In this document: in pieces, positions 1 to 36,043 of the stretch
How the letters are laid out: each line of letters begins with the position of its first letter
Numbering within the stretch: position 1 is the first letter of the stretch
Assembly: GCF_027942865.1 (NCBI RefSeq)
Contig: NC_134510.1
Location: 26,095,209 to 26,159,208, forward strand
Source of the DNA: Odontesthes bonariensis
Lineage: Eukaryota; Chordata; Actinopteri; Atheriniformes; Atherinopsidae
Direction: 5' to 3'
Length of the DNA stretch: 64,000 nucleotides
Program-made: the position numbers and the translations under genes
The notes under the pieces: generated by a model
Told to the model about the DNA's origin: nothing
Databases searched by the model: none
The model's input: the letters and a program-made list of their open reading frames with translations, nothing else

Positions 1-529
1 GAGCTACCGAGTCTGAATTGCCTGAGCTACATGAGCAGCCACAGTCGCGGTGGGAGGGTTGCAGTATTTGTATACACGAATGTGTTTCTCCTTAGGGAAG
101 TTAAATGCTTTTTTTTTTAAATGCAATTAAACTCTGATGAGGAATCGGAGGAGAGTCACAAAGGCGCAGGAAGCAGTGAAAGCACTGAAAGTCTCGGCAA
201 GGACTTGAACACAAAGCGCCATTAAGACCTCCACAGACCTAAGTCACCCTTTACACTGCTCATCAAGCTTCTTAATAGTATGAATATGCCAAGAAAAACA
301 CATCATAACTTCCATCTCATATTCACTCTTCTTTTCTTAAAGATTTTCTGAATGGTATATTTCCAATCCTATCTCCAAGGACAGTATCTCTTTCAATGTC
401 CATCATGACGTCCATATTTACTTCTTTCTTTTCTGTCAACCACTTTCTTTCTGTGCTACTTTGTTCTCCTTTGACCACTAATTATTTTTCTTCCTCTGTG
501 TTCTGTCCACTACGTTTTTTTTCTCCCAG
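1..529. other. Intronic sequence upstream of first visible ephb6 exon
   Basis: No exon is recognisable here. It ends in a pyrimidine-rich acceptor (TTTTTTCTCCCAG at 517-529) directly before the first visible ephb6 exon. The upstream part of the Eph ligand-binding domain (with the expected Cys and the YYYE-type motif) is not present, so those exons lie to the left of the window. Confidence 0.6.
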
Positions 530-24344
<23,815 letters not shown>

Positions 24345-24800
24345 CATCCACCCATGGTCCAATCTGTGCCATGGATTTTTAACATTTTCACAATCCTCTG
24401 CTTGTTGCGTCAGGTTTCTGCAACACTTTTATATATAAGGAGCACATTTAAAGAGTCGGAGTCAGCTAACAGTGCCACTCTGCACTGTATGTCCTGATAA
24501 GACTGACACTGCTACCAGAAAGGGTGAAGAAAGAGACTCCCAGCCACTCCCTCCAGACACATAACAGAAGAGATGCACCATGGGAGCTGCAGTTCAGGTA
24601 GAAGTGAGGTTAGGAGATTGCTGAAAAAGAGGACTTTAAAGATTTTGTTGGGTTTTTTTTCACCATATTTCACTTTAATGTTGTTTGCTTTCCTCTCTCC
24701 ACACCTGCAGTCTTATCCCTCGGCCCTCCTTCTACTGCTCTCCCTCCCTGAAACTTCCCCATCCTCACTGAGTTCAATAAAACTGTAAAAAAAAAAAAAG
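24345..24800 (+). other. ephb6: ephb6 3' untranslated region
   Basis: Sequence after the ephb6 TGA up to the first AATAAA (24776-24781), followed by an A-run (24787-24799). The length of about 450 bases is reasonable for a 3' UTR. An alternative AATAAA lies further on at about 25579. Confidence 0.6.
24776..24781 (+). promoter_or_regulatory. Polyadenylation signal AATAAA of ephb6
   Basis: Canonical hexamer 432 bases after the stop codon. The adjacent A-run at 24787 is genomic, so the exact cleavage site cannot be read. Confidence 0.6.
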
Positions 24801-25457
24801 TTTTTTGTTGAAATGCTCATAGAGATCTCTCCTCACAAAGAATTGCGTGAAGACAATCAAGGCCATCTTCTAATTTCTTGATTTTGTAAAGTTATGCCAC
24901 TTCTTCTCTACTTAAACTGCTTAGTTACCTGGCAGTCTATGGTGGTCGAATGAGAATAATTTGATCTCAGAAAAATGTGTTGTTTATTTAGCGTGATGTG
25001 AACCCTTAGGTTGGACATAAGCCACTGCCATTAAACTGGAAAATTCTAACAAAGAGCTGCTTTTATACAAACTGTAAGCCAGGTTTTGTCCCTCTGTGAA
25101 AGTCATATCGAGGGTCTGCAAGCAGCCCCATTTGTACAGCTCACTCTCACTGCAGAGCTCCTCAGTGAAAGCAGAGCTCATGTTGTAAATTTTCACTGCA
25201 AACACAAACATCTGTCTGTGACGAAAACCAACAGCACCCACCTTTATGTGTACATTTCGCACTTCACCTCTTTGATTGCCTGAGAAAAGACACTGTGTCA
25301 TCGAAGCGTTGTGAATTTGTGAAATGGAAAAGATGGACAAAATCTGATCCGATTTACACTTGAAGGAAGGAAGCGAAATGCTCTGTAAGTACGTACCCGT
25401 GTGTCTGTAACGTGTGCGCTGTACATGACGCTGTGTGCGAGTGTGCCTGTGTGTGTG

Positions 25458-25491
<34 letters not shown>

Positions 25492-26227
25492 AGACGAGTG
25501 TGTCAGGCTACACACATTACTAGCTGTTTACTTGTGTGAGTGTTCACCGCTATTCTGTAATCGTTCAAATTTGTAAAATAAATATGATTTTATTTAAGAA
25601 CTGGCATGACTCTCGTTTTTCTATCTGCCATCTCTTATAAACAGTCTACAAAACTGTTCCCAAAAACTTGGGACGCTTTGTAAGATAAAAGCAAAAACAA
25701 ACTCTGGTTATTGGCAAAGCGTTAAAACAACAAACAGTATTAAATGTAACACAGATACAACATACCAGATGATGAGAGGTAATGTTTACTCGTGTGTTGC
25801 GTCACCTCTTCTTGTTGGCACTTTCCAACTTCTTAAAAATGAATTGCTGGTATTAATTTCTAAGGGCCCACATATTTTCCAGGAAACATTTCTCATTGTC
25901 ATCTATTCAGGTGCTATTTATGTAAAAGTTTTCATTAGAATTTAAATAACTTTCAAACCCTTGCAATATGTTCTTTATCAACATTTCACACTGCATCCCA
26001 ACCATGAAGGTGCGTTATCACCTTCACGGTGATGAAGAGAGCTGCACCTTTTGTTCCACAGATCAGCAAGTTTGTGTAGAATCACAGTTTGGGATCTGCT
26101 GGGGTCTGCAGCAAGTCAAAGAACAGACACTTGAATCCCACATCACCCAGGACTGCTGATTTCAGCGCTGATCAAGACCGATAGCAGGACCGCATTCCCA
26201 TGGCCTCGTATCAAATGACTCTACCAG
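24801..26227. other. Intergenic, ephb6 to LINE; Kolobok-like scraps
   Basis: This stretch holds a GT microsatellite (25441-25488). At about 25650-26220 there is a degenerate DNA-transposon stretch beginning near TTCCCAAAAACTTGGGACGC, which resembles a Kolobok-type terminus. No gene is seen. Confidence 0.5.
25441..25488. repeat. (GT)n microsatellite
   Basis: Dinucleotide GT run with two GCCT interruptions near its start. Confidence 0.95.
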
Positions 26228-26242
26228 CGTCTTCTAATTTTT
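26228..26242. repeat. LINE target-site duplication, left copy
   Basis: CGTCTTCTAATTTTT, identical to the copy at 32079-32093. The T-run continues into the element's poly(A) tail, so the inner boundary is uncertain by a few bases. Confidence 0.9.
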
Positions 26243-26597
26243 TTTTTTTTTTAAATATATTTTTTATTGAGCTTCAAGGACATAATATATAAGTACACAT
26301 ACAATGCTCATTTTTATACTTATATATATACTTACATTGACTAACACCCCCCCCCCCCCGGAACATGTTGGACACCACTCCAATTTAATTTTAAAAGAAT
26401 AAGAAAAGGAGATAATAATAATTAAAACTAATCACAGTCGAGAGAGAAGAAAAAAAAAAGAAAAAAAAAAAAAAAAAAAAAGTATGCATACATCCATATG
26501 TATACAATATTACAATAAGAGCTGTGCACCAAACACGATCTGATCCATATGAAATTAATCACAATCACAACACAAATGCCTGGTGGCCGCTAAGTGT

Positions 26598-29500
26598 TTA
26601 ACAAGTGGGCAGAGTTTTAAGTTTACCAAGATACTTTAATACCGGATCCCAAACAGAAAAGAATTTGCCTCTGGACCCTCTGAGAGCATATTTTATTTTT
26701 TCCAATTGTATAAATTGTGCTAGGTCACTAAACCATAAGGACACTTTGGGTGGATTTTTCGCCTTCCAGTGCAATAATATTCTTCTACGTGCAAGCAACG
26801 TTGTGAAAGCAATTATATTTTTATAACATTTCTTTAATGATGCATACCTTCTATCCGTGATACCAAATATGACCATAGCTGCGTTGGGTTGAATGTCAAT
26901 ATTCAGTGCTTCTGACAACGTTTTAAAAATAGTAGACCAATAGTTTGCCAAGGCTGGACAGGACCAAAACATGTGCGTTAAATCAGCAGGAGTGTTCCGA
27001 CACCAGTCACAACCTGCATCAGTGTTTGGAAATATTTTGGCCAGTCTTGCCTTGGAGTAGTGGATACGATGTAGAACCTTGAACTGTATGATGTTTAGTT
27101 TAGCACAGGAAGAACTATCGTTCACTCTTAAAAGGGCGCTCTCCCACACCTCCTCTCCGAAGTCCTCCCCCAGCTCATCCACCCAGTCTGCTTTAATTTT
27201 TGCCAGTGTTATTTTTTTAAAGGAAGCTATACAATCATTAATTCTTGAGATGAGTCCTTTAGGGCTAAAGGGAGATTCCAACAGATCATCTAGACCAGAA
27301 GATGGTGTTATGCATGGAAAATCGGGATCGTGACGTTGAATGAAGTGGCGGACTTGGAAATATCGAAACAGGCTAGACCGAGGAAGGTCAAATTTACGCA
27401 TCAGATCATCAAAGCTTGCAAAAGTAGAGTCTATGTACATATCCTTAAAATTATAAATGCCTCGTCTCTTCCAAAGACTAAATTCAGAGTCTAACCTGGC
27501 TGGAGGGAAGAGGTGATTATTGTGGATGGGACTTAGATGAAGAAGGTGCTTGAACCCAAAGTGACGTCTAAGTTGAACCCATATTTTAAGGGTGTTTATG
27601 ACTATAGGATTATTAGTGTGTTGTGAAACAGAGAGGGGAAGGCAGGAGGTGATCAGGGCTCTAAGAGAGGTGGAGGTACAGGACGCAGCCTCAAGGAGAC
27701 ACCAGTCTGCGTCAGGAGTATGGAGCCAAAACATGATTTTTTGTACATTAGAGGCCCAATAATAATGACAGAAATTCGGAAGAGCTAGACCACCTTGATT
27801 TTTAGGCCTCTGTAATAGCTCTAACCGTATTCTAGGCCTCTTCCCTTCCCATATAAATGAAAGTAAAGACTTATCAATAGATTTAAAATAAGATTTAGGA
27901 AGATAGAGTGGAATGCATTGGAATAAGTAAAGAAACTTGGGAAGCACATTCATTTTAACACAATTCACTTTCCCTGCTAAGGATAGATGAAGAGATCTCC
28001 ACCTCTTCAAGTCTAATCGGACCTTCTCCAATAGTAAGCAAAAGTTTTCTTGGTAAAGATTTTGCATGCCCCTGGTAACGTTAATGCCCAAATATTTAAA
28101 GCTATTTTTAGACATTCTAAACGGTAGAGCACCATCCTGTATTTGAAGAGCCAGATCATTAACAGGATAACATTCACTTTTACTGAAGTTCAATTTGTAC
28201 CCGGAAAAAACACCAAAGCTCCTCAGCGCGTGGATAATATGTGGAGCACATGAGACAGGGTCAGATACATACATTAATAAATCGTCTGCGTAAAGGGACA
28301 CTCTGTGCTCCCTCCCCCCCCTATGAATCCCAGTAATTGTTGGCAAAGTTTTAAGTGTAATGGACAAGGGCTCTATGGCCAAGGCGAATAGCAAAGGACT
28401 GATTGGACAGCCCTGGCGGGTGCCCCTTGACAGTTGGAAGTATTGTGAGCGTTTACCATTCGTGATTACAGAGGCTTTGGGTGACGTATACAAGAGTTTG
28501 ATCCATGAAATAAAATTGGGGCCATAACCAAATTTCTTCAAACAAGCAAATAAGTATCCCCATTCCACCCTATCAAATGCCTTCTCTGCGTCCAGCGCGA
28601 TAACCACCTCAGGTAAAGCACCAGACGCAGAAGAATAGATGACATTTAGAAGCCGACGGACATTAGTAAATGAGTAGCGGCCAGCAATGAAGCCCGTTTG
28701 GTCAGTGGATATCACGTCACACATTGTGGTTCCCAAGCGTAGAGCAAGGGCTTTGGCCAAGATCTTCACATCACAGTTTAGAAGGGAGATGGGACGATAC
28801 GAGCCACATTCTGTGCTATCTTTACCTGGCTTCAGCAGGAGCGTAATTGATGCTTCAGTCAATGTCTGTGGGAGTAATCCTCTGGACAAAGAGTCATTAA
28901 ACATATCAAGTAAAATCGGTAATAGTTTATCAGAGAACTTTTTATAAAATTCTATGGGGTACCCATCAGGGCCTGGCGCCTTGCCATTTTGCATTGTTTT
29001 TATTGCATTACTGATTTCCAAGCGATTTAGTGGAAGCTCAGTCTCAGTCCTATGATCTGCTGTTATAGAAGGACCCTGGAGGTTATTGAAGAAATGTTCC
29101 ATGTCCGAGTGATCATTTGACATTTCTGATGCATACAACTTTGAATAAAATGCGGCGAATGTTTCTTTAATTTCTTCTGGGTCAATAGTTAGTTCACCAT
29201 CATCCCTTCGAATTTGTGGGATTTGTTGAGAGGCTGAGTGACATTTAAGTTGGTGTGATAATAAACGCCCGGCTTTGTCGCCATGCTCATAAAAGTATCC
29301 TCGCGATTTTAATAGAAGCCGTTCTGTTTTCTCGGTTGATAGCAAATTATACTGTGTTTGGAGGTCTAGCTTCCTTTTATAGAGTTCAGGGGAGGGACAA
29401 ACAGAGTACTGAGCTTCCACTGCAGCTGTAGCTTTAATGAGCTCCTCCTGCTTAATTCTTTTCATTCTATTCATTCTAGCTGAGTATGATATAATCTCAC

Positions 29501-30396
29501 CCCTGATTACAACTTTTAATGTTTCCCACAGGAGAGAAGGAGAGATGCCCTCTTTTTGGTTGGAATTCAAAAAATCATCTATTTTTTGTGATATAATTCC
29601 ACAGAAGTTCTCATCGGCCAGGAGGTTCCTGTCTAATTTCCAAGAGGGACGCTCTAGTTGATATAGAGGGAACGCAAGATCCAGAACTACAGGGGCGTGA
29701 TCTGACTCTATAATAGATGCATACTCAACTTTTTTGACAAAGGGGAGAAAATTCTGGTCAATGAAAAAATAGTCTATCCGACTGTATGAGTGGTGTACAT
29801 TAGAAAAAAAAGAGAAGGATTTACTATGCGGAAACAAAAAACGCCAAGGGTCAATACTTCCTATCTGGTTCATAAGAACCGATAATAATTTAGCTTTTTT
29901 CGAAAGATTTGTATGCTTGGGATTGGAGCGATCAAGCGCTGGGTTCATCACGCAGTTCAAGTCTCCACCGAAGTGAATTCAGATCAGGGATTAGTGACAT
30001 AATTTTGCCAATAAACTTATCATCATCCCAATTTGGGGCATAGATATTAACCAGAACCACGGGCTTGTGGTAGAGTAGCCCTGAAACCATCACAAATCTT
30101 CCTTGTGGATCCGAGATAATGGTGGTTGCATTGAACTGGATTCTTTTATGCATCAATATGGCTGTTCCGCAGGTTTTTGAATTAAGGTTGGAATGGAATA
30201 CATTCCCCACCCATCCTTTTTTGAGTCTGACGTGGTCCTTAACCAACAGATGAGTTTCCTGGAGAAACGCGATATCACATTTTAGGTATTTTAGATGATT
30301 AAATATCCTGGCTCTTTTCACAGGTCCATTTAACCCCTTCACATTCCAACTAATGAATCGTATAGCAGCCATTCCTGAATCAGTACCATTCACCAT
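26598..30396 (-). pseudogene. LINE ORF2 (APE endonuclease + reverse transcriptase), frameshifted
   Basis: ORF2 nicks target DNA and reverse-transcribes the element RNA. The N-terminal frame (30396-29932) begins near ISWNVKGLNG and includes FLQETHL and NIYAPN, which are endonuclease motifs. The second frame (to 26598, about 1100 residues) resumes with GGDLNCV, then SRIDYFFI and SDHAPV. The reverse transcriptase follows with ALDAEKAFDRVEW, GTRQGCPISPLLF and YADDLLMYV, and a C-terminal Cys-rich part (CDWCRNTPADLTHMFWSCP). The two frames switch between about 29932 and 29979, inside the endonuclease just before GGDLN. No stop was seen in the remaining 3.3 kb. The copy is therefore disabled by one small indel. 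Confidence 0.92.
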
Positions 30397-31040
30397 GATT
30401 AACTAAAGAGAGTGAAATGAGAACTGAATAACAACAGATGAAAAAGTAAAACAGTGATCATGTTAGAGTGCACAATTTGGTTCAATCCTCCTCTTACGTA
30501 AATAAAGACAAATTGCAAAGATATGGTGGTGTCCCTTCCCCTAACCTTGTCCAAGAACAAAAACAAATCAAGAACTAAAACTAAGCCTATACCTGTCACT
30601 CTCTCTGAGGCAAGCTGCAGGCTAAACACTATTCCAAAAAACTTCTGGTAGAGCATTTTCTCAACATTTCTACACATGGAGGCTCCCAGTTCTTATGATA
30701 AAACATAATAAAACCTCTTAACAGCAAGGTGAGAAAAAAAAAGAACAAATAAACAAACAAAAACAAAACAGCTGAGCAGCGTAATACCTGTTAATGCGGG
30801 CGTACAGATATAAGGGAACATATATAAAACCTCCCTATTTAAAGGCAACAAACATGGTTTGAATAAAGGAGGAATTTAAGATACAGTACAACATAATGTG
30901 GATAAGTCCGGTAATAACATCACTGGGTGTCCATACCTCAGACCTGCGGGCCACCAGGCTAAAATCTTATGCCGACGAGGTGTCAAGCTCAGGTGATTAA
31001 TCATCGCCAGGCTGTGCAGCCATGACCGCGGCACGTAGTC

Positions 31041-31949
31041 CTAGTCCTCGTCGGGCCTCTGGTTGAGAAACTTCTGGGCTTCGTCTGGCGTGTCGAAGGT
31101 GAACGTGTCGTCCCCGTACATCACTCGTAGCCGAGCCGGGTAGAGCATGCGGAATCTGACATTCTTCTGATATAGGGCTTGTTTGATGCCGTTAAACGCA
31201 GCTCTCTTTTTGGCGAGCGCTGCGCTGACATCCTGATAGATCCTTATGGTGGCACCTTGGTATTTGAGCTCGTGGTTCCTGGCCCAGCGCAGCGCAGCTT
31301 CTTTCTGTTGAAACCTGGAGAAGCAGACCAGGAACGTGCGAGGGGATGATCTCTGGCCGACTCGGGAGGTCGGGGTGCGGTGCGCTCTCTCCAGTTCAGG
31401 CGGTGTGGGAAAGACATCGGGGCCCATCGTTTCCATCAAAACATCCGACATAAATTTTAAGTGGTCCTTTCCATCTTCACTGCCTTCGGGGATGTTCAAT
31501 ATACGGAGATTAGATCTCCGCGAGCGATTCTCGAGGTCATCGCACCGGTCCAGCAGCGTCTGGTTCTGGCTCAGGAGGGTCTTGATAGTAGCCTCCGCCG
31601 CTGTTAGCCGTTCAAAGTTGTCACCTGCCACGGACTCCACGGCGACGAGGCGCTTCTGGAATGAGGTCATGGTTGTCTGCAACGAATCCAGTGAATCTTG
31701 TATTGGCCTAATGGCGTCCTGGATCAGTGTGGAAACATCCTCCTTAAGAGAGGCTCTCTGTTTAGCGAATTCAGCAGACAATTGGTCCATAGCCACCACC
31801 GCGGCTGTAGGTTTTTCGGGTGTATCAGGAGCTCCCGCTGATGTCGGAGGATTGCTAGCTGCGAATGATGCTAGCTTACCCGCTGCACGTGTGGCCGGAG
31901 TTTGAAGATTAGCCGATTTCCCGTGTTTAGACGTGCTCATTTTAAGCAA
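31041..31949 (-). CDS. LINE ORF1 RNA-binding protein (L1 ORF1p-like)
   Basis: An intact frame of 302 residues. It has a Ser/Thr/Ala-rich N-terminus, then a long heptad-like coiled-coil region (about residues 55-140, ending LDRCDDLENRSRRSNLRI). An RRM-like and C-terminal domain follows (ILNIPEG, ERAHRT, then RIYQDVSAA and the Arg-rich ARLRVMY). This is the layout of L1/Tx1-type ORF1 proteins, which trimerise and coat the element RNA. The start chosen is ATG at 31949 (MLKMSTSK); the second ATG three codons on is equally possible. The coding is more GC-rich than ORF2. Confidence 0.88.
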   Translation of the reverse strand: MLKMSTSKHGKSANLQTPATRAAGKLASFAASNPPTSAGAPDTPEKPTAAVVAMDQLSAEFAKQRASLKEDVSTLIQDAIRPIQDSLDSLQTTMTSFQKRLVAVESVAGDNFERLTAAEATIKTLLSQNQTLLDRCDDLENRSRRSNLRILNIPEGSEDGKDHLKFMSDVLMETMGPDVFPTPPELERAHRTPTSRVGQRSSPRTFLVCFSRFQQKEAALRWARNHELKYQGATIRIYQDVSAALAKKRAAFNGIKQALYQKNVRFRMLYPARLRVMYGDDTFTFDTPDEAQKFLNQRPDED

Positions 31950-32078
31950 TTAGTTAAATTAACCGTAACGAGTAAAAATTGTGTCGAAATTCGTGGAGAT
32001 AGTTCGTTCAAACGGGTGGGTAATGAAAGGTTAACCAGGAGCCTTCACATGTGCGTCCTCTCCCTACATGTCACCACC

Positions 32079-32093
32079 CGTCTTCTAATTTTT
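32079..32093. repeat. LINE target-site duplication, right copy
   Basis: CGTCTTCTAATTTTT, directly after the 5' end of the element (GGTGGTGACATG on the minus strand). Confidence 0.9.
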
Positions 32094-35000
32094 ACTGCTC
32101 TTCCTGCTGCAGGTAGGTGACTTGTCTGCACATCGTCCCCTTTTTTAAATTTATTTTATTTGAATTTATTTTACATTACAGACCAGATTATAACTTCATC
32201 TTGCTGATCAATTTGTACTCTTTTACCGTTTTTGCATTTTCTACAATTTTACATTGAAACTAATAAAGTTCCATTTACTGGAAGGGATTATATTGTCCAA
32301 CTGCAGAAAACCGTGGCTCAGTTGGTTGAGTGGTTGTGTTTCATTCAGAATTGATTGGTTAGATCCCCCAGCCCCTCCACTAGTTGAAGTGTCTTTGGAT
32401 GAGACACGGAAATCATTGCATATACAGTGCAAATATACAGGATAATAAGAAGGGCTAATTGTTTGTTTTCTGAGAGGGAGAGACCCATTAATAGACCAAC
32501 TCTGACCCATTGAAATATGGACTGTACTGTGCTATCTGGAGCAAGCCATCAGCAGAAGATCCCTTAAATACTATAAATTGCAAAGAGAGACTTGTTTTTC
32601 CAGATCATCCCACAGATGCTTGACTGGACTGAGATCTGGAGGATCTTGAAAGTATAGGTCATCCACATGAGCTGGTCAGCCACATAATATAAAAAAAAGA
32701 GAAAATGGCTACCTTCTTCTGCTGCTCTGTGGTCCAGTTGTGTCCGCTATAGGTGCTTTTGGTGATGGACTTAGCTCAGCATAGGCACCACATCTTCAAC
32801 TTCACTGCCCCATACTGTGATGCACTGTGTGTTGTGACATTTTTATATCAGAACTAGTATTCACTTGTTCAGCTATTTCAGCCACAGTAGCCATTCTATT
32901 GGATACAAAACCACAGGCCAGCTTTTGTTACCCATGTGCATCAGTTAGCCTTGACTTGACTACTTCTAACTGACTCATCTTTCTGATTTCAACATATCAG
33001 CTTCAGTCGGGCTGAAACACAGCTTTCAATTCTTTTTCTTAACTATTAATAAATTGTTGACATTAATCTGAAAATATCTAGCATAAATCTGTAAAAGATC
33101 CTTTGAGAGCTGTATTTTAACCCAGTAAATGTTTTAACTCAGGAGTTTCCCAACCATGGAGTATTTTAATTCTCCCTCTTTTACAGAACAAAAAAAGGAG
33201 GTTATTAATATCTAGGATGTCTTTTGCAAGAGTGTCATGGCCAAGACGGCAAGATTAGCGACAACACACTTAACATACGGGCAAAAACATAAGAACGAAA
33301 TTAGTTTACATAATATTAAACTTGAAATGAGAATGTACAAGGAAAGTCACAACATATCACAATTCAGAAAGATTGAAATGATCCCTCAAAACATACACAT
33401 CTTAAAGTATCTTCCTCTAAATCACATGAAAATGCTTTGAATTTGTTCTTTGAAATCAGCTTTTTCAATTCCAAGTGATTCTTATGCTGATTTCAAGCAA
33501 AGGCCGCAGCCTGAAGATTTTAGTTGGTATAAATACTGAGTATAAAACTCACTTGAATGAAAAATGTTGATGCAAACATTATGGAGGATTCAGACTGTGA
33601 ATAACTTTGAAGTAAGAACACACCAATAACTACAGTGTCGACCAGCTGGAGTACAACAAGTAATGATGAGTAAGAGATTTAGAGTCAGTGATAACCTCAA
33701 AACTGTGTCTAGTGCATGTAAGCATGTAAAAAACATCAATATAATCCTGCATAGACAAAAAAGAGGTAACTAAAAGCCTCTTTTTCGCCTTGAATGAAAG
33801 ACAGGTCTTGATTCCGACATAAAACCCTGATTTCATTTCAGTTCTTTCTTAGACTAGTCGCTGGATATAAGGTGTAAAATATAAAGTGCATACGCACTCA
33901 ATGACAGAGCTTTGACAAGTGGTAACACGTTAAATATAAAAGTAGTAACAGACTGAATATAAAAGCACTCACAGACTGAATGTACATTGACTGAGAACAA
34001 AGTTGCTATGGTAGCACTTTGTAATAGTAGTTAATGGTAAATGTTTTATTTGAAAAATGGCAAAAGATTTCAGATCGACAAAAAATTAAAGACAAACATT
34101 CAATCAAAGTCATGTAGAAGCATCTCAAAACTACTGATAAACAGGGAAACATGAGAACGGCTCATAAGATGTGGAATTTTCCATTTGATATAAAGGTGTC
34201 AGAAATACAGAGTCGTATTATATCTAAAAAAAAAAAAGGTGCTTAACGAGATTTTAAAGAAAATCTTTGGAAGTGATGAAAGTTTAAAGATCAAAAAGTA
34301 CTTTAGGCTTGTTATCATAGATTATTGTCCCTTATGTCTCTTACATGATCATCAAACACTACTGGGTTAAATCAGCATGTACCAGCTGTCATAACCTAAA
34401 TGTATATGTGTGTAATAATTGTTTACTGTTTCATTCCGACTCGAATTAACACAGTAGTGTTACATGAGTCTAGAAACAGTGAGCACAATAACCACATAAT
34501 CATGTTTTTATGGTGTTATTGTTTCTTCATAAAGACGTTAACGGAGTGGAAACCATTGGTCTTTATGGCACTGCTTAAAAATGGTGCTCCCAGTCTGGTA
34601 AATAGCTATTATCTTCACAAAACCATGTGACGGCCACATCTGCAGCCATTACCAGGTCCTCCTATGGAGTCCTCCTAAACCCTGTTTATCCTGCGGCTAA
34701 CCGCTCTCTTAGTCACAATCTATAAATGCAGCAGAAAAACACCTGCACGCTACAAGTGATGTAACCAGAAGTTTTGTGTAACTTGACTGAATCAGCAGTT
34801 TGCAACTAATTTAACTGTTTCAAAGTGAGATCTTTGGTTCCTTATCAGTTAGTTGCCACAACCCTTAAAGAACACGAGTTCCACTTAACAAAATATATTA
34901 TTAGCTTTGTTTTCTGCCCTCTGAGGAAGGTGACATGTCGTCATTGGAAATTACGTTGCGGCCCTCTAAATGATCATTATGGTCTTTGTACTGCGGCAAT

Positions 35001-36043
35001 TACCGTATTTGTGATCATTCCTGTTGACACACGAATGGTGCTTAACATGTTAAATCACTGTGAATGAAACTAGTTGAAGTGAAGTGTTTGTGTGGACAAG
35101 AAGTAACCTGCTGAAAAATCGTACAACATCTCCATATTTTCTCCAGCAAATACTCCCCATATCCACAGAAATTTGTCAATTCAAAGAACAGCACACGCAG
35201 CATAAAACCGTTACGCCTCAATATGTGGCGTAGATTACAAACCTGTGCTCAAGCAATTTTCAAACAGGTTTTCTTTACAGTTCACTTGAAACCATGACCA
35301 CTATGTGTGGACTGTCATGAAGTTGCAGAATTTTCATAGTGGCCATGCAGGTTTTGGTGGTAGTTAGAGGAATGCAGACAGGCCTGGTGATGGCAGAGAG
35401 ATATACTGGGATCAGGGACTGGACCAATGTCACTTCACTCTTTAGGAGACCAACTTGTGCCGATAATTTCAAATCAGCATGATAAAGGAGTTCCTGGTTG
35501 ACAGTCAGCGGAAGGTTAAAGCACAACTTTCTCTGTGGGATTTCTGACCAGTGGTGAAAGTCTGCCTGCTCATTACTGCCTCACTATCACTGTCTTACCT
35601 GTCGGCTGTTCACACATCCTCCCTCTCCACTCATTCATTCTCAACCCCGCCGCAGGTCTCCTCCCTCTTGCCGGGGTCATATATAATGGTGATGCCACAG
35701 GGATTTCACTTCTCCTCAGGGACATTTTATAGGTGCTTGTTTCCAATTTTGAGGGTTATGACTGAGAAGTTGAAGAAGCTGAGGAGGGCCACTTTTATTA
35801 TTTGAGGGTAAGACAAACAAACTTTTTCGTCACTTTTTTTTGTTGCTGTTGTTGATGTTAAATTGTTTTTACTTCTAAAAAAAAACACTAACTTGTTGGT
35901 TTAAAAAGAGACAATTCCTGTCTGTTGGTACAGACTCCACTGTAATTATTTATTTTTCAGTTATTTGACTTCCTTGCTTTGTTTTATGCTTTAAAATGAA
36001 TCTAACTCTTTATGTCACTCTTCCAGTCAAACATCAGGTGTCA
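32094..36043. other. Intergenic region between LINE and trpv6
   Basis: No gene was found. The one recognised repeat is the Tc1-like remnant at about 32575-33010. The remainder (33.1-36.0 kb) is unremarkable AT-rich sequence. A possible acceptor, CACTCTTCCAG, ends at 36026, 18 bases before the chosen trpv6 start, so a 5' untranslated trpv6 exon may lie in this interval; I could not place it. Confidence 0.5.
32575..33010. mobile_element. Degenerate Tc1-like transposon fragment
   Basis: It contains CAGATCATCCCACAGATGCT, GACTGGACTGAGATCTGGAG, TGCTCTGTGGTCCAGTTGTG and GTGATGCACTGTGTGTTGTG in that order. I recognise these as pieces of a widespread fish Tc1-type element with internal deletions. No frame survives and the termini are not clear. 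Confidence 0.55.

Larger units (their letters stand above)
26243..32078 (-). mobile_element. Full-length L1-like LINE retrotransposon
   Basis: The element runs right to left: short 5' UTR (32078-31950), ORF1 (31949-31041), spacer of about 640 bases, ORF2 (30396-26598, frameshifted), and a 3' UTR of about 350 bases ending in AATAAA and a poly(A) tail at 26243-26252. It is flanked by a 15-bp direct repeat, CGTCTTCTAATTTTT, at 26228-26242 and 32079-32093. The target, read on the minus strand, has the A-rich cleavage site typical of APE-type endonucleases. Two-ORF layout, ORF1 type and APE plus RT order place it in the L1/Tx1 group. The intact ORF1, single ORF2 lesion and exact target duplication suggest a recent insertion. 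It sits between ephb6 and trpv6. Confidence 0.93.

Noticed and set aside
31336..31905. 189-residue plus-strand open frame
   Set aside because: It is the antisense shadow of LINE ORF1, whose codon structure and L1 ORF1p features are on the minus strand.
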